Shown piece after piece: positions 26,948 to 34,919 of a stretch of 64,000 bases of DNA. The notes under the pieces were generated by a model. That model searched no databases. It had not been told where the DNA came from and saw only the letters and a program-made list of their open reading frames with translations. Source of the DNA: JAICUY01 sp963716585. GTDB taxonomy: Bacteria; Chloroflexota; Limnocylindria; QHBO01. Positions within the stretch are counted from its first letter, which is position 1. Every line of letters starts with the position of its first letter. The position numbers were made by a program, and so were the translations under genes. The stretch lies in assembly GCA_963716585.1 (NCBI GenBank), contig CAVQTN010000002.1, positions 62,001-126,000 of the forward strand, written 5' to 3'.

Positions 26948-26976
26948 ATCATGGGCCGATGGGCTGCGCCCGTCAA
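26948..26976 (-). promoter_or_regulatory. Promoter of the trp operon
   Basis: On the minus strand TTGACG (26976-26971) is followed after exactly 17 bases by CATGAT (26953-26948), a good sigma-70 type pair. Transcription would start near 26941, just ahead of stem I of the T-box. The promoter lies between the rhomboid gene stop and trpD. Confidence 0.65.
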
Positions 26977-27000
26977 CCGGCCGCGCCGCGGAGGTTGCCG

Positions 27001-28212
27001 TCAGCCGAAGCTGGGAACGCGGAGCACGGCCACGTAGGTCCCGGCAACCAGGGCGGCGGCGACCACCAGGTAGACCGAGGCGCGGATCGCCAGCGGCATC
27101 GGCTGCCGCAATCGTTCGCCGGACGGCCCGCGGAACATGGTCGCGATCGTCTCGACGTGTTGCGGCGGCAGCAGGAAGCCGATGACGCCGCCGACGACCA
27201 GCCCGCCGACATGCCCCGTCCAGCTGATCCCCGGCACGGCGAAGGTGATGACCAGGTTGATGACCAGCAGCGTGCCCACCTGGCTGAGCAGTGCACGCGC
27301 CTGTTGGGTCGTCGCCACGTGGTGGCGCCGGGTCACGACGAAGGCGAGCCCGAAGAGACCGAAAATGGCACCCGACGCCCCGGCGGCCGACTGGTTGGGG
27401 TCCACCAGGATGGTCAGCACGCTGCCACCCGCGGCGCACAGCATGTACATCACGAAATACTCGATGTGGCCGTACATCTGCTCCAGGATCGGGCCGAACA
27501 GGTAGAGCGCGTACATGTTGAAGGCGATGTGCAGCAACCCCAGATGCAGGAACGCGCTGGTGAAGATGCGCCACCATTCGCCCTGGGCCACACCGTTGGC
27601 GCAGATCACGCCGGCCTGCAGGATGGGCGACCCTGCGCCGCAGGCCCCGATGCTCACGGGTCCGCCGCCTCCCCCTCCGCCTCCACCGAACAGGCCGAAG
27701 TTGAAGCCGCTCATCAGGCCGTCGGCGAGGAAGACGAGGACGTTGGCCGCGATGATCGCCCAGGTCGCGTAGGCCGGGTAGGCCGCATAAGGCCCGCGCG
27801 CCCTGTTGAACTGGCGGCGCGCAGCGAAGTCGTGGCCGGTCTCCTTGAGCAGCCAAGCGATGCGATTGGCAATCGCTCCACGCTCATGCGCCGGGGCGCG
27901 GCGGTCGGCCTCGCGGTAGGCCTCGGTGGCATCCTCCAGGTGGCCGTCACGAACCAGCTGCTCGGCGACGGCGCGCCAGCCCTGCCAGGCTGCGGCTCCG
28001 CCGGTGTTGGCGGCCTGCTGCCAGGCGACCATGGCTGCCGGCTCGTCGTCGCTGCGATAGCGCGCCTGGCCGATCGACAGCCACGCCTCGCCGGCGAGGT
28101 CGTGGTCGGGGTGGCCGGTCAGCGGCCCCAGGATGCGTACCGCCGCGTCGAGGTCCCCCGAGTCGAGAAGGCGTCGCCCCTCGGCGAGGCGCATCCGCGG
28201 TTCGTCAGTCAT
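27001..28212 (-). CDS. Rhomboid-family intramembrane serine protease with TPR-like N-terminus
   Basis: 403 residues. Residues 1-130 are helical repeats of TPR type (GDLDAAVRILGPLTGHPD, AWLSIGQARYRSDDEPAAM). A linker with a run of nine glycines precedes the rhomboid core. Catalytic Ser is in SAAGASGAIFGLFG and catalytic His in WTGHVGGLVVG; the helix 2 HxxxN motif appears in HLGLLHIAFNMYALYL. It cuts within membrane helices of partner proteins. A final helix follows the core. The TPR part probably selects or docks substrates. Partners are not evident from the neighbours. Confidence 0.88.
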   Translation of the reverse strand: MTDEPRMRLAEGRRLLDSGDLDAAVRILGPLTGHPDHDLAGEAWLSIGQARYRSDDEPAAMVAWQQAANTGGAAAWQGWRAVAEQLVRDGHLEDATEAYREADRRAPAHERGAIANRIAWLLKETGHDFAARRQFNRARGPYAAYPAYATWAIIAANVLVFLADGLMSGFNFGLFGGGGGGGGGPVSIGACGAGSPILQAGVICANGVAQGEWWRIFTSAFLHLGLLHIAFNMYALYLFGPILEQMYGHIEYFVMYMLCAAGGSVLTILVDPNQSAAGASGAIFGLFGLAFVVTRRHHVATTQQARALLSQVGTLLVINLVITFAVPGISWTGHVGGLVVGGVIGFLLPPQHVETIATMFRGPSGERLRQPMPLAIRASVYLVVAAALVAGTYVAVLRVPSFG

Positions 28213-28299
28213 CGCGCCGTAGTATGCCGGGCAACGAGAACGACCGCCGAGACGTTGGCACCTCGACGGCCGTTCAGTCGCCCCCTGGAGGAGCGGATC

Positions 28300-28318
28300 G
28301 CTCCGGTGGGCCCGGAGC
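28300..28318. terminator. Possible terminator hairpin between rhomboid start and HTH gene
   Basis: GCTCCGG and CCGGAGC form a 7 bp stem around a tgggc loop, 15 bases beyond the stop of the minus-strand HTH gene. No T run follows on either side, so this is a weak call. Confidence 0.3.
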
Positions 28319-28333
28319 GAGCATCAAATGGGG

Positions 28334-28519
28334 TTACTTGGCGCGGCGCAGGAAGTCCAGCACGTCGTCGTAACGGAAACGACGATCGCCGCGTTTGCAG
28401 ACCCGGAAGAACGGCAGCTCGCCGCGGTCTCCCAGGCGCTTCACGGTGTTGACGTGCAGGTGCAGCATCTCGGCGACTTCCGACGCCGTCAGCAGCTTTC
28501 CCACTTCGTTTGTCATCAT
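28334..28519 (-). CDS. Small excisionase/MerR-like HTH DNA-binding protein
   Basis: 61 residues from ATG 28519, eight bases after GGAGAA. The sequence is a single winged helix-turn-helix of the HTH_17 type (LLTASEVAEMLHLHVNTVKR, then LPFFRVCKRGDRRFRYDDV and DFLRR). Such proteins serve as excisionases or small transcription regulators. No integrase or phage gene is near, so a regulator of the divergent Fe-S protein gene or of itself is more likely. A longer version from GTG 28540 is possible. Confidence 0.75.
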   Translation of the reverse strand: MMTNEVGKLLTASEVAEMLHLHVNTVKRLGDRGELPFFRVCKRGDRRFRYDDVLDFLRRAK

Positions 28520-28649
28520 CGGTGTTGTTCTCCGGATCACGCGCCACCTGAAGGGTGCGGTGGGCGTTGCTCGTGATCGGATAGTAAGGTTGGGGTGCCG
28601 TTTTCAGGCCCGGTACTTTCGGGGGATCGGCAGGGGTACGTTTCTCGTC

Positions 28650-29003
28650 ATGGCCGTCTATGAGCGTCACGTCTTCGTCTGCACGCGCGGTGAGTGGTGC
28701 CCGGCGGTGGACGGGGACGGGATCGGCGTCCACGCCCGCCTGAAGAGCCTGGTCACGGCCGCCGGGCTTGGCGACCGGTTGCGGATCAACCATTCCGGCT
28801 GCCTTTCACAGTGCGGCCATGGACCGATGCTGGTGGTCTACCCCGACGGCGTGTGGTACGCGGGCGTCGCACCCACCGATGCCGACGAGATCTTCGAGCG
28901 CCACCTGCTCGGCGGCGAGCCGGTCGAACGCCTGCGCTACGACCCACCCACGATGGGGGCTCACAAGCTGCCGCGCGATGCCTCCGGGCACGTCCTCGAT
29001 TGA
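28650..29003 (+). CDS. Thioredoxin-like [2Fe-2S] ferredoxin-domain protein
   Basis: 117 residues from ATG 28650. It matches the (2Fe-2S) ferredoxin-domain family: HVFVCTRGEWCPAVDG supplies two cysteines and INHSGCLSQCGHGPMLVVYP supplies two more, followed by WYAGVAPTDADEIFERHL. The cluster would serve electron transfer, as in NuoE-like or CobW-associated proteins. Its stop overlaps the TTG start of the next gene (TTGA), so the two are translated together. What it donates electrons to cannot be inferred. Confidence 0.8.
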   Translation: MAVYERHVFVCTRGEWCPAVDGDGIGVHARLKSLVTAAGLGDRLRINHSGCLSQCGHGPMLVVYPDGVWYAGVAPTDADEIFERHLLGGEPVERLRYDPPTMGAHKLPRDASGHVLD

Positions 29004-29908
29004 CCGATACGGACCGCGCGCAGCACCTGCTCGACGAACGGACGGCAGCACGGGCCTCGGGCGACTTCGCGACGGCCGATGCGCTCCGCGACGACCTGCG
29101 CGCCCTCGGCTGGGAAGTCGAGGACGCGGCATCCGGCTCGACGCTGCGCGCCACCCTGCCGCCGGCACCGGTCGCCACCGGGTACGCGCGTCCCGAGGAC
29201 CTGGCGTCGCTGCTCCACGAGCCGGCCTTGGTCGACGCGTCGCTGCTCGTGGTCGCGGATGAGCATGCAGACGACCTCGAGCGCTTCCTGGGCGGCCTGG
29301 CGGCCCACCCGCCGGGTGCCTCGTGGGAGCTGATCGTGGTCGCCAACGCGCCGTCGTATGACGTCGGGCCATTGCTTCGGGGCGACGTCACGCGACTGTC
29401 AACCACCACGCGCCTGGGCTGGGCCGATGCGGTCAATCTCGGCCTTCGCCGCTCGCGGGGCGCGATCACGATTCTGCTCGACACGTCGGTCGAGCCGATC
29501 GGCGACTTCGTGGCACCACTGCTGGGCATGTTCGAGGACACCTCGGTCGGGATCGCCGGCGGCTGGGGCGTCGTGACCGAGGATGGCCGCCATTTCGAGG
29601 ACGCGCGGCCCGGCCCGGTCCACGCGGTCGAGGCGTACTGCCTGGCCATCCGCCGCGAGGCGCTGCGCGCGGTGGGTGGAGGCTTCGATCCGCACTTCCG
29701 CTTCTACCGGAACGCGGACCTCGACCTCGGCTTCGCGGTGCGCGACGCCGGCTGGCGGGCGGTTGCACTTGAGCTGCCGCTGACGCGCCACGAGCACCGC
29801 GCCTGGATCGCGCTCGCCGACGGCGAGCGCGATCGCCTCTCGAAGCGCAACTTCTATCGCTTCCTCAAGCACTGGGGCGATCGGCGCGACCTGCTGCGGC
29901 GCGACTGA
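29000..29908 (+). CDS. GT2-type glycosyltransferase with N-terminal CysS-tail-like module
   Basis: 302 residues from a TTG overlapping the stop of the Fe-S gene. Residues 5-48 (LLDERTAARASGDFATADAL followed by RDDLRALGWEVEDAASGS) match the short C-terminal helical module that ends cysteinyl-tRNA synthetases (R-x-x-AR, D-x-x-xAD-x-IR, G-x-x-x-ED). Residues 75-300 are a family 2 glycosyltransferase: LIVVANAPSYD, LGWADAVNLGLRRSRG, LLDTSVEPIGDF in place of the DxD region, VGGGFDPHFRFYRNADLDLG and an RHEHRAW end. Donor and acceptor are unknown. The combination is odd because the ligase at 14.5 kb lacks this same module. Confidence 0.75.
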   Translation: MTDTDRAQHLLDERTAARASGDFATADALRDDLRALGWEVEDAASGSTLRATLPPAPVATGYARPEDLASLLHEPALVDASLLVVADEHADDLERFLGGLAAHPPGASWELIVVANAPSYDVGPLLRGDVTRLSTTTRLGWADAVNLGLRRSRGAITILLDTSVEPIGDFVAPLLGMFEDTSVGIAGGWGVVTEDGRHFEDARPGPVHAVEAYCLAIRREALRAVGGGFDPHFRFYRNADLDLGFAVRDAGWRAVALELPLTRHEHRAWIALADGERDRLSKRNFYRFLKHWGDRRDLLRRD

Positions 29909-30839
29909 GCCCCGCCAATCGGCACACGGCAACGGCGGTGGCAGCCACCGTGGCGGCCAGGCGGTCGTAGTCGAGGCTGTCGGGCAGGTCGAGGCCAGTG
30001 TGATAACGCGGGTTGCGCAGGTCGGCCGTATCGGTCACCTGGATGGCGGGGATGGCGTGCCGCCAGAATGCGACGTGGTCGCTGCGGGCGAAATGGCGGA
30101 CGGTCGGCACCAGCCAGGGCAGCAGCCGGCCGATGACCGGCAGGTCGAGCGGATCACGCACCAGCAGCGAGGCGTCGACGCCCGCCACCGCCACCAGCGC
30201 TTCGCCGAACGCCCGCGCCAGCGGCAGGCCGCTCGAGCGGTAGATGGTCAGCGTCCAGACGCCGGCCATCTGCAGGGCCGCGGCCCGCCGCAGCTGCCCC
30301 GGATAGAGCAGGCCCAGCCCCGGCGGGATGCGCTGGCTGTTGGCGCGTGAATCGGTGTAGCCAATGCACTCGAAGACAACGGCGCCGGCAATCGGACGCT
30401 CCGCCGCCTGCTCGGCGATGAGGGCCTCCGCGCCGCCGAAGTCGCCCGACTCCTCGAGGTCGACCACGGCCAGCACGAGGGATCGCCGAAAACGCAGGGG
30501 CGCCAGGACGCGGGCGAGCTCCAGGAGGGCCACCACGCCGCTGCCGTTGTCGTCGGCGCCGCCCGAGCCGGCGACCGTGTCGAGATGCGCTACGACGACC
30601 AGCGCCGTCGGGTCGACACCGGGGCGCGTGGCCACCACGTTGACGCCGCCATCGAACGGCCGTCGCGTGGCGTCCCAGCCGGCATCGCGCAGCCGGGACT
30701 CGACGAACGCCTCGGCGGCGGCCATCTGCTCCGGCGCCGAGGCCCGATGGCGCGGTGCCGGAAGCGCCCGGAGGTCCGCGCGGAGGCGCGCGACGTCGGT
30801 CTGCCCCGCCAGCCGCTGGAGCAGCGCCCGTTCCGCCAC
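29865..30839 (-). CDS. M28-family zinc aminopeptidase-like protein
   Basis: 324 residues if started at GTG 30839; a CTG just after the cupin stop is another option. The M28 metal site is visible: VVVAHLDTV (His, Asp), GADDNGSGVVALLELAR (bridging Asp), VVDLEESGDFGG (catalytic Glu and ligand Glu), and a final His in NPRYHTGLDLPDSL. It lacks a signal peptide in this version. Its last 44 bases overlap the end of the glycosyltransferase gene on the other strand, so one of the two C-termini may be off. Probable role: peptide or amide hydrolysis. Confidence 0.75.
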   Translation of the reverse strand: MAERALLQRLAGQTDVARLRADLRALPAPRHRASAPEQMAAAEAFVESRLRDAGWDATRRPFDGGVNVVATRPGVDPTALVVVAHLDTVAGSGGADDNGSGVVALLELARVLAPLRFRRSLVLAVVDLEESGDFGGAEALIAEQAAERPIAGAVVFECIGYTDSRANSQRIPPGLGLLYPGQLRRAAALQMAGVWTLTIYRSSGLPLARAFGEALVAVAGVDASLLVRDPLDLPVIGRLLPWLVPTVRHFARSDHVAFWRHAIPAIQVTDTADLRNPRYHTGLDLPDSLDYDRLAATVAATAVAVCRLAGLSRAAAGRADRPSA

Positions 30840-30877
30840 CGACAGGGATCCAAGCGACGGCTCGCGCGTGAAGCGAC

Positions 30878-31186
30878 TCAGCGGTGCCCCTCGACGCAGG
30901 TGCAGCCCTGCGGACCGACGAACGCCGAGTGCGTCGTGCCGGGCGGCAGCACGAAGCCGCTCCCGGGCTGCAGCTCGACTTCCTCGCCGCCGATCACGAA
31001 GGTGATCGAGCCGGAGGCACACATCAACAGCTTGGTGTACCGATGGCTGTGCTCAGCGTATCGGTCGTGCGGGCCGTTCGACCAGGCGGATGGGGCGACC
31101 CCCTCTGCGCGCAGCCGGCGCTCGACCGATGCGCGCGACGGCGCCTCGTCCGATTCCCAGCCGAGAGGCGTCAGCGCGGCCGGCAC
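30878..31186 (-). CDS. Small cupin-domain protein
   Basis: 102 residues from GTG 31186. A single cupin barrel with a histidine-based metal site (HDRYAEHSHRYTKLL), IGGEEVELQPGSGFVLPPG and a final His in GTTHSAFVG. Three cysteines occur, including CTCVEGHR at the end. Small cupins bind metals and act as isomerases, dioxygenases or sensors; no substrate is evident. It lies five bases after the coiled-coil gene and is probably in the ArsA-type operon. Confidence 0.7.
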   Translation of the reverse strand: MPAALTPLGWESDEAPSRASVERRLRAEGVAPSAWSNGPHDRYAEHSHRYTKLLMCASGSITFVIGGEEVELQPGSGFVLPPGTTHSAFVGPQGCTCVEGHR

Positions 31187-31191
31187 GCCGG

Positions 31192-31470
31192 CTACCTGAC
31201 CTCGATGTTCTCGTGGGTCGGTGACGCGTCGGGAGCCGCCGCGCCCGGGTTGTCGAGCCGGCCGATCCACGTGTCGAGATAGACACGGGCGGCGAGCAAC
31301 TGCTCGCGACCGGCGGCCTTCAGGTGGCGACGCGCATCCTCGGGAAGCACGTTGTGCATGACGGCCCAGAACGCCGTCTCGGCGGCCGAGCGCGCGGCCC
31401 CACCACCACGCCGCTGCTCGAGCTGCGCGATGCGCTGCTCCAGCTCGACGACGCGATCCTCATCCTTCAT
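31192..31470 (-). CDS. Short coiled-coil protein downstream of ArsA-type ATPase
   Basis: 92 residues from an ATG seven bases after AGGAGG. Residues 3-22 form a leucine-zipper-like coil (DRVVELEQRIAQLEQRR), and the remainder is helical (AAETAFWAVMHNVLPEDARR, HLKAAGREQLLAARVYLDTW). The gene follows the ATPase by five bases, suggesting a partner or adaptor of that protein. Not assigned to a named family. Confidence 0.65.
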   Translation of the reverse strand: MKDEDRVVELEQRIAQLEQRRGGGAARSAAETAFWAVMHNVLPEDARRHLKAAGREQLLAARVYLDTWIGRLDNPGAAAPDASPTHENIEVR

Positions 31471-31475
31471 GGCAT

Positions 31476-32669
31476 CTACCTCCTGCTGGTCTGAGGCGCA
31501 GCCGCGGGCGCCTCGAAGCGAATCTTGAGCACATGGTCGTCGAAGCGCGCGTCGAGCGTCGGCGCCTCGACGAGCGCCCGCGGCAGCACCAGGTTGCGCC
31601 GCCACGTCCCGACGTCGATGAGCAGCTCGTCGCCGCGCCGCGTGAGCTGGATCTGCTCCTTGCTGGTGAACGGGAGCTCGACGGCGAGCTCGAAGACGCC
31701 ATCGCGCCTGGTAGCGGTGTACGGCCGTCCACGGTAGAAGTAGTCGGTGGGGTCATTGTCGCCGTACAGCTTGGCGGCCAGCTCGCGCAGCATGTCGAGG
31801 CCGACCATCTCGCGGTCGAAGTACGGCGCCTGGCGCACCGGGATCGGCATGAACGCCTGCTCGACCATCGGAGCATAGGCCTGCTGTGCGTCGTACCAGC
31901 CCTGGAAATAGGCGCCCACCCCCGCGGGAAGCACCCGGTTGGCGACCACCAGGTCGGTCGGATAGTCGTACAGGTGGAAATACGTGAACGACCGCTCCGC
32001 TTCCTTGATGACGACCTGTTCGAAGGTGAGCACCAGGCGGACCGATGTCTTGTCCCGGTCGGCCAGCAGCTCACGCATGTGCTCGAGCTTGTGGAAGAGC
32101 TCCTCACCGGCGTTGAACACCTCATCGTTGGGCATGGGCATGCCGACCACGCGCTGGATCAGAGGGCCGGTCAGCTTGCTGATGCGCCGGCCGAGCGGCT
32201 CGACCTTCTCCATCCACCACTTGGCGGCCTCCGGCAGACTCAGCAGGCGCAGCGTCTCGCCGGTCGGCGCGGCGTCGACCACGATCACGTCATAGTCGCC
32301 GGAGTCGTGATGTTCGGCGATCCACAGCAGGCTGCCGACCTCGTCCATGCCGGGCAGCACCGTCATCTCCTCGGCGAGCACCTCGTCAAGGCCGCGCCAG
32401 CGCAGGACCGACGCGGCGTACTGCTGGATGCGCCCCCAGTACTTGGCGACGTTGTGGAAGACGTCCGACTCCTGGCCCCACAGACGCGGCGCCACCTCGA
32501 GCGGCTCGGGCGAGAGATCGATGCCGAATGCGTCGCCCAGGCTGTGGGCGATGTCGGTCGACAGCACGATCGTGCGATAGCCGCGCTCGGCGCAGGCCAG
32601 CGCCGTCGCGGCGGCCACGCTGGTCTTGCCGACGCCGCCCTTCCCGGTGTAGAGCAGGATGCGGGTCAC
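31476..32669 (-). CDS. ArsA/Get3-type P-loop ATPase with C-terminal HSP20-like domain
   Basis: 397 residues from GTG 32669. Deviant Walker A LLYTGKGGVGKTSVAAATAL, switch I STDIAHSLGDAFG, and DVIVVDAAPTGETLRLL with the conserved PTGETLR motif. Residues 310-390 (FELAVELPFTSKEQIQLTRR, VGTWRRNLVLPRAL) are the ArsA_HSP20-like beta domain often found fused in Actinobacteria, Cyanobacteria and Chloroflexota. Cysteines for arsenite binding are absent and no ars genes are near, so membrane-protein targeting or a chaperone-type role is more likely than arsenite efflux. Confidence 0.85.
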   Translation of the reverse strand: MTRILLYTGKGGVGKTSVAAATALACAERGYRTIVLSTDIAHSLGDAFGIDLSPEPLEVAPRLWGQESDVFHNVAKYWGRIQQYAASVLRWRGLDEVLAEEMTVLPGMDEVGSLLWIAEHHDSGDYDVIVVDAAPTGETLRLLSLPEAAKWWMEKVEPLGRRISKLTGPLIQRVVGMPMPNDEVFNAGEELFHKLEHMRELLADRDKTSVRLVLTFEQVVIKEAERSFTYFHLYDYPTDLVVANRVLPAGVGAYFQGWYDAQQAYAPMVEQAFMPIPVRQAPYFDREMVGLDMLRELAAKLYGDNDPTDYFYRGRPYTATRRDGVFELAVELPFTSKEQIQLTRRGDELLIDVGTWRRNLVLPRALVEAPTLDARFDDHVLKIRFEAPAAAPQTSRR

Positions 32670-32774
32670 GAGCCACCAAACTCCCGGAAGATGCAGGCCC
32701 AGATTCTAGGCGCTGCTCGACCCTCGGCGGTCGGCATGCCTGCGGCGCGGACTTTCGCCGCGGCGGAAGTCGGA

Positions 32775-34538
32775 CTACTTGACGACCAGGGCCGCCTTGA
32801 CGTCCACGACGCTGCCATCCAGCCGTGTTGCGCTGACCAGGTAATCGAACGGCTCCAGGTACGGCGAGGCGACCTTGTCGTACTCGGCGCGGGCATCGGC
32901 CGGAAGCGCCTTCTCGACCGCACTCCGCAGCGCCGCGAGGTCCAGGTAGCTGCTGCCGAGGTTGCTCGATCCGCCAACCGACGCGATCGCCGACCGGTAG
33001 CGCGTCGAGGCGGCCAGCGACTGGCTCTCCTGGAGGCCGAGCACGCGTCCGACGAATCGGTCGCCGAGCCCGATGATCACGTGCTCATCGGTCACGGCGT
33101 ACTGCACCGCGACGCCGCTCAGGCCCACGCTGTCAAGCGCGGTTGGCTGCTTGTAGCGCAATGTCGTGACCTTGACACCGCCGACTGTGGCATCGCTGAC
33201 CGAGAACGCGCTGCCGGGCTGGCCGATCGCCAGGCGTGCCAGCGCGTCCAGCCGCGCGAGGCGCTGTCGCGCGGCGGTCGCATCGGCGGGAACCAGGATC
33301 ATGCCTCCGTATGGCTGCTCGCCGTCCCAGCCGGCCACGAATGTCCCATCGCCGATCCAGCTCACGAATGAGTCGAGATCGCCCCCGAGCGCCGCCTCGA
33401 CCTGGTCCAGGGAATCCGTCGCGTTGCCCTGGGTCGAGATGCCGCTCTTCAGGGTGCCTATGGCGTTGGCGAGGCCCTGGCCGAGCTTCGGAGTGTCGCT
33501 GACCATGATCGCGTCGCCGGGCACCCAGCGCGCCACGTTTCGGTCGCCGTTCGGCTCGACAGCGGCACCGCTCGGCGCATCCGCGACCCCCTCGAACGTG
33601 AGCCGGTCGGCCTCGAAGCGAGCGGCGGCCACGCCGAAGGTCGGACCGTGCGCCATCAGCTCGTCCAGCGCGCCGCCCATCTGCGGGTTCGCCTTGAGCA
33701 GATCTGCGCGCAGTTGCTTGAGCATGCTCGCGTAGTCGAACGAGACCAAGCCGACGCGATCCGCCGGGAGCCGCGCCGCGAGACGCCGCAGCTCCTCGCG
33801 CTGGGCCAGGCTGGCCGCCGTGCCGGCGTGCACGTCCAGTGCGCGCTCGACCGATGCGGTGCTCGGCCCGAACAGCAGCTGGTCGCTGCCCACGGCGTAC
33901 GCGAAGCCGGGCGCCATAGTGCTCATGCTGCCTGCTCCGAGCGCGGACGGGCCGGACACCAGCGACCAGATCGTGACGCCGCGGTGCGCCTCCGAGGTGA
34001 AGGTCGCGCCCTTGTCCTGCGCCTCGCCGCGCATTCGGTCGGCGAACGCGCGCGCCGCGGCCGTATCGCGGACGCCCAGCATGGCCACCATGTCGGGCAC
34101 GGTCATGCTGGTTGAGTCGAGACCCGATGGGTAACTGTTCATGGCCAGCGCCAGCTCACCGGTGAACCACGGCGCGATCTCGGTGGAGTAGACGACCCTC
34201 GGATCCGGCGAGGCGAGCTTCTGGTCAAGCCAGTCGGCCAGCTTCGCGCCGAGCAGCGTGTCGGTGTCGATCGGCTCGAATCGGTCCAGGACCTGGCGCG
34301 CCAAGGCCCGCTGGTCACCGGGCAGATCGAGGCGCAGCTCGATGTACATCGCCGCGTCGGCCGACACGTACGACGCGGCGGATCCGGCGCCCGCCCCGGC
34401 TCGGCCGCCGACCAGGAAGGCTCCAGCGACTCCGCCGATGGCGACGGCCAGCATGGCCACCGCGGCGACGACCACGACCCCCCAGCGCGGACGCATGGCG
34501 GTGCTGCCGACGACCGGCTTCCCCTCTTCGATGATCAC
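32775..34538 (-). CDS. DUF3352-like membrane-anchored protein
   Basis: 587 residues from GTG 34538; an ATG 15 codons later is possible. One helix (WGVVVVAAVAMLAVAIGGVA) anchors a long exported region with the DUF3352 pattern: ADAAMYIELRLDLPGDQRAL, LGAKLADWLDQKL, VYSTEIAPWFTGELALAMN, then later repeated lobes (DGTFVAGWDGEQPYGGMILV, VQYAVTDEHVIIGLGDRFVG). The family has no known activity and is common in GC-rich and cyanobacterial genomes. Copy B of the phased repeat lies about 130-160 bases upstream, in the same orientation relative to the gene as copy A. Confidence 0.75.
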   Translation of the reverse strand: MIIEEGKPVVGSTAMRPRWGVVVVAAVAMLAVAIGGVAGAFLVGGRAGAGAGSAASYVSADAAMYIELRLDLPGDQRALARQVLDRFEPIDTDTLLGAKLADWLDQKLASPDPRVVYSTEIAPWFTGELALAMNSYPSGLDSTSMTVPDMVAMLGVRDTAAARAFADRMRGEAQDKGATFTSEAHRGVTIWSLVSGPSALGAGSMSTMAPGFAYAVGSDQLLFGPSTASVERALDVHAGTAASLAQREELRRLAARLPADRVGLVSFDYASMLKQLRADLLKANPQMGGALDELMAHGPTFGVAAARFEADRLTFEGVADAPSGAAVEPNGDRNVARWVPGDAIMVSDTPKLGQGLANAIGTLKSGISTQGNATDSLDQVEAALGGDLDSFVSWIGDGTFVAGWDGEQPYGGMILVPADATAARQRLARLDALARLAIGQPGSAFSVSDATVGGVKVTTLRYKQPTALDSVGLSGVAVQYAVTDEHVIIGLGDRFVGRVLGLQESQSLAASTRYRSAIASVGGSSNLGSSYLDLAALRSAVEKALPADARAEYDKVASPYLEPFDYLVSATRLDGSVVDVKAALVVK

Positions 34539-34670
34539 CTGTGATGCACTCCCTCGGTCCGTGCGGCTCTGACGACCGCCGCAGCATAGCCGCCGCTGCC
34601 GCGATCCGGCCATAGTCCTGTCGTACAGGGGCGCCCGTGACGCGCCCAGGGCTCGAGCCGTCCACCGGGC

Positions 34671-34700
34671 CGATAAGCCGGTGGTAAGCGGCCGGTAATG
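34671..34700 (-). repeat. 11-bp-phased direct-repeat element, copy B
   Basis: On the minus strand the units ATTACC, CTTACC and CTTATC occur at 11 bp steps, matching copy A at 11107-11136 at 26 of 30 positions. It lies between the DUF3352-like gene (minus) and a possible 43-residue lipopeptide gene (plus), so it could control either. Its orientation relative to the DUF3352-like gene mirrors that of copy A relative to the exonuclease. Confidence 0.6.
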
Positions 34701-34781
34701 GGTGATGCGCTTTCCTGTCGGTCTCGCCCATGCGCCGGCGGCCTTGCTCGGGCATTGCGCGAGCGTCACGGGAGACTCGCC

Positions 34782-34913
34782 ATGCCTGCCTACCTGCGAA
34801 TCCGCCTGCACCACGTCCGCCTGCTTGCCGCGCTCATGCTGGGCTCGCTGCTGCAGGCCGCCGCCACGGGAGCAGTCGCCGCGTGCACCAACGGCAACGG
34901 CTTCCCGCGTTGA
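34782..34913 (+). CDS. Possible 43-residue exported lipopeptide
   Basis: ATG 34782 lies seven bases after GGGAG. The product begins with a charged segment and a hydrophobic core (LLAALMLGSLLQAAATGAVA) ending in VAAC, an acceptable lipobox, and then only CTNGNGFPR. Cleavage would leave a nine-residue modified peptide. It ends six bases before the convergent permease gene. There is no homology support, so it may be spurious, but ribosome site, signal and lipobox occur together. Confidence 0.4.
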   Translation: MPAYLRIRLHHVRLLAALMLGSLLQAAATGAVAACTNGNGFPR

Positions 34914-34919
34914 GCGCGG

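Noticed and set aside
28334..28519. Excisionase of an integrated element
   Set aside because: No integrase, attachment repeat or phage gene nearby; stand-alone HTH_17 proteins are common in Chloroflexota and Actinobacteria.
12096..28622. Shared 11-mer CGGTACTTTCG upstream of two genes (12096 and 28612)
   Set aside because: Hundreds of 11-mer pairs are expected by chance in 64 kb, and the flanks do not match.
31476..32669. Arsenite efflux ATPase
   Set aside because: Arsenite-binding cysteines and neighbouring ars genes are missing; the HSP20-like tail points to another role.
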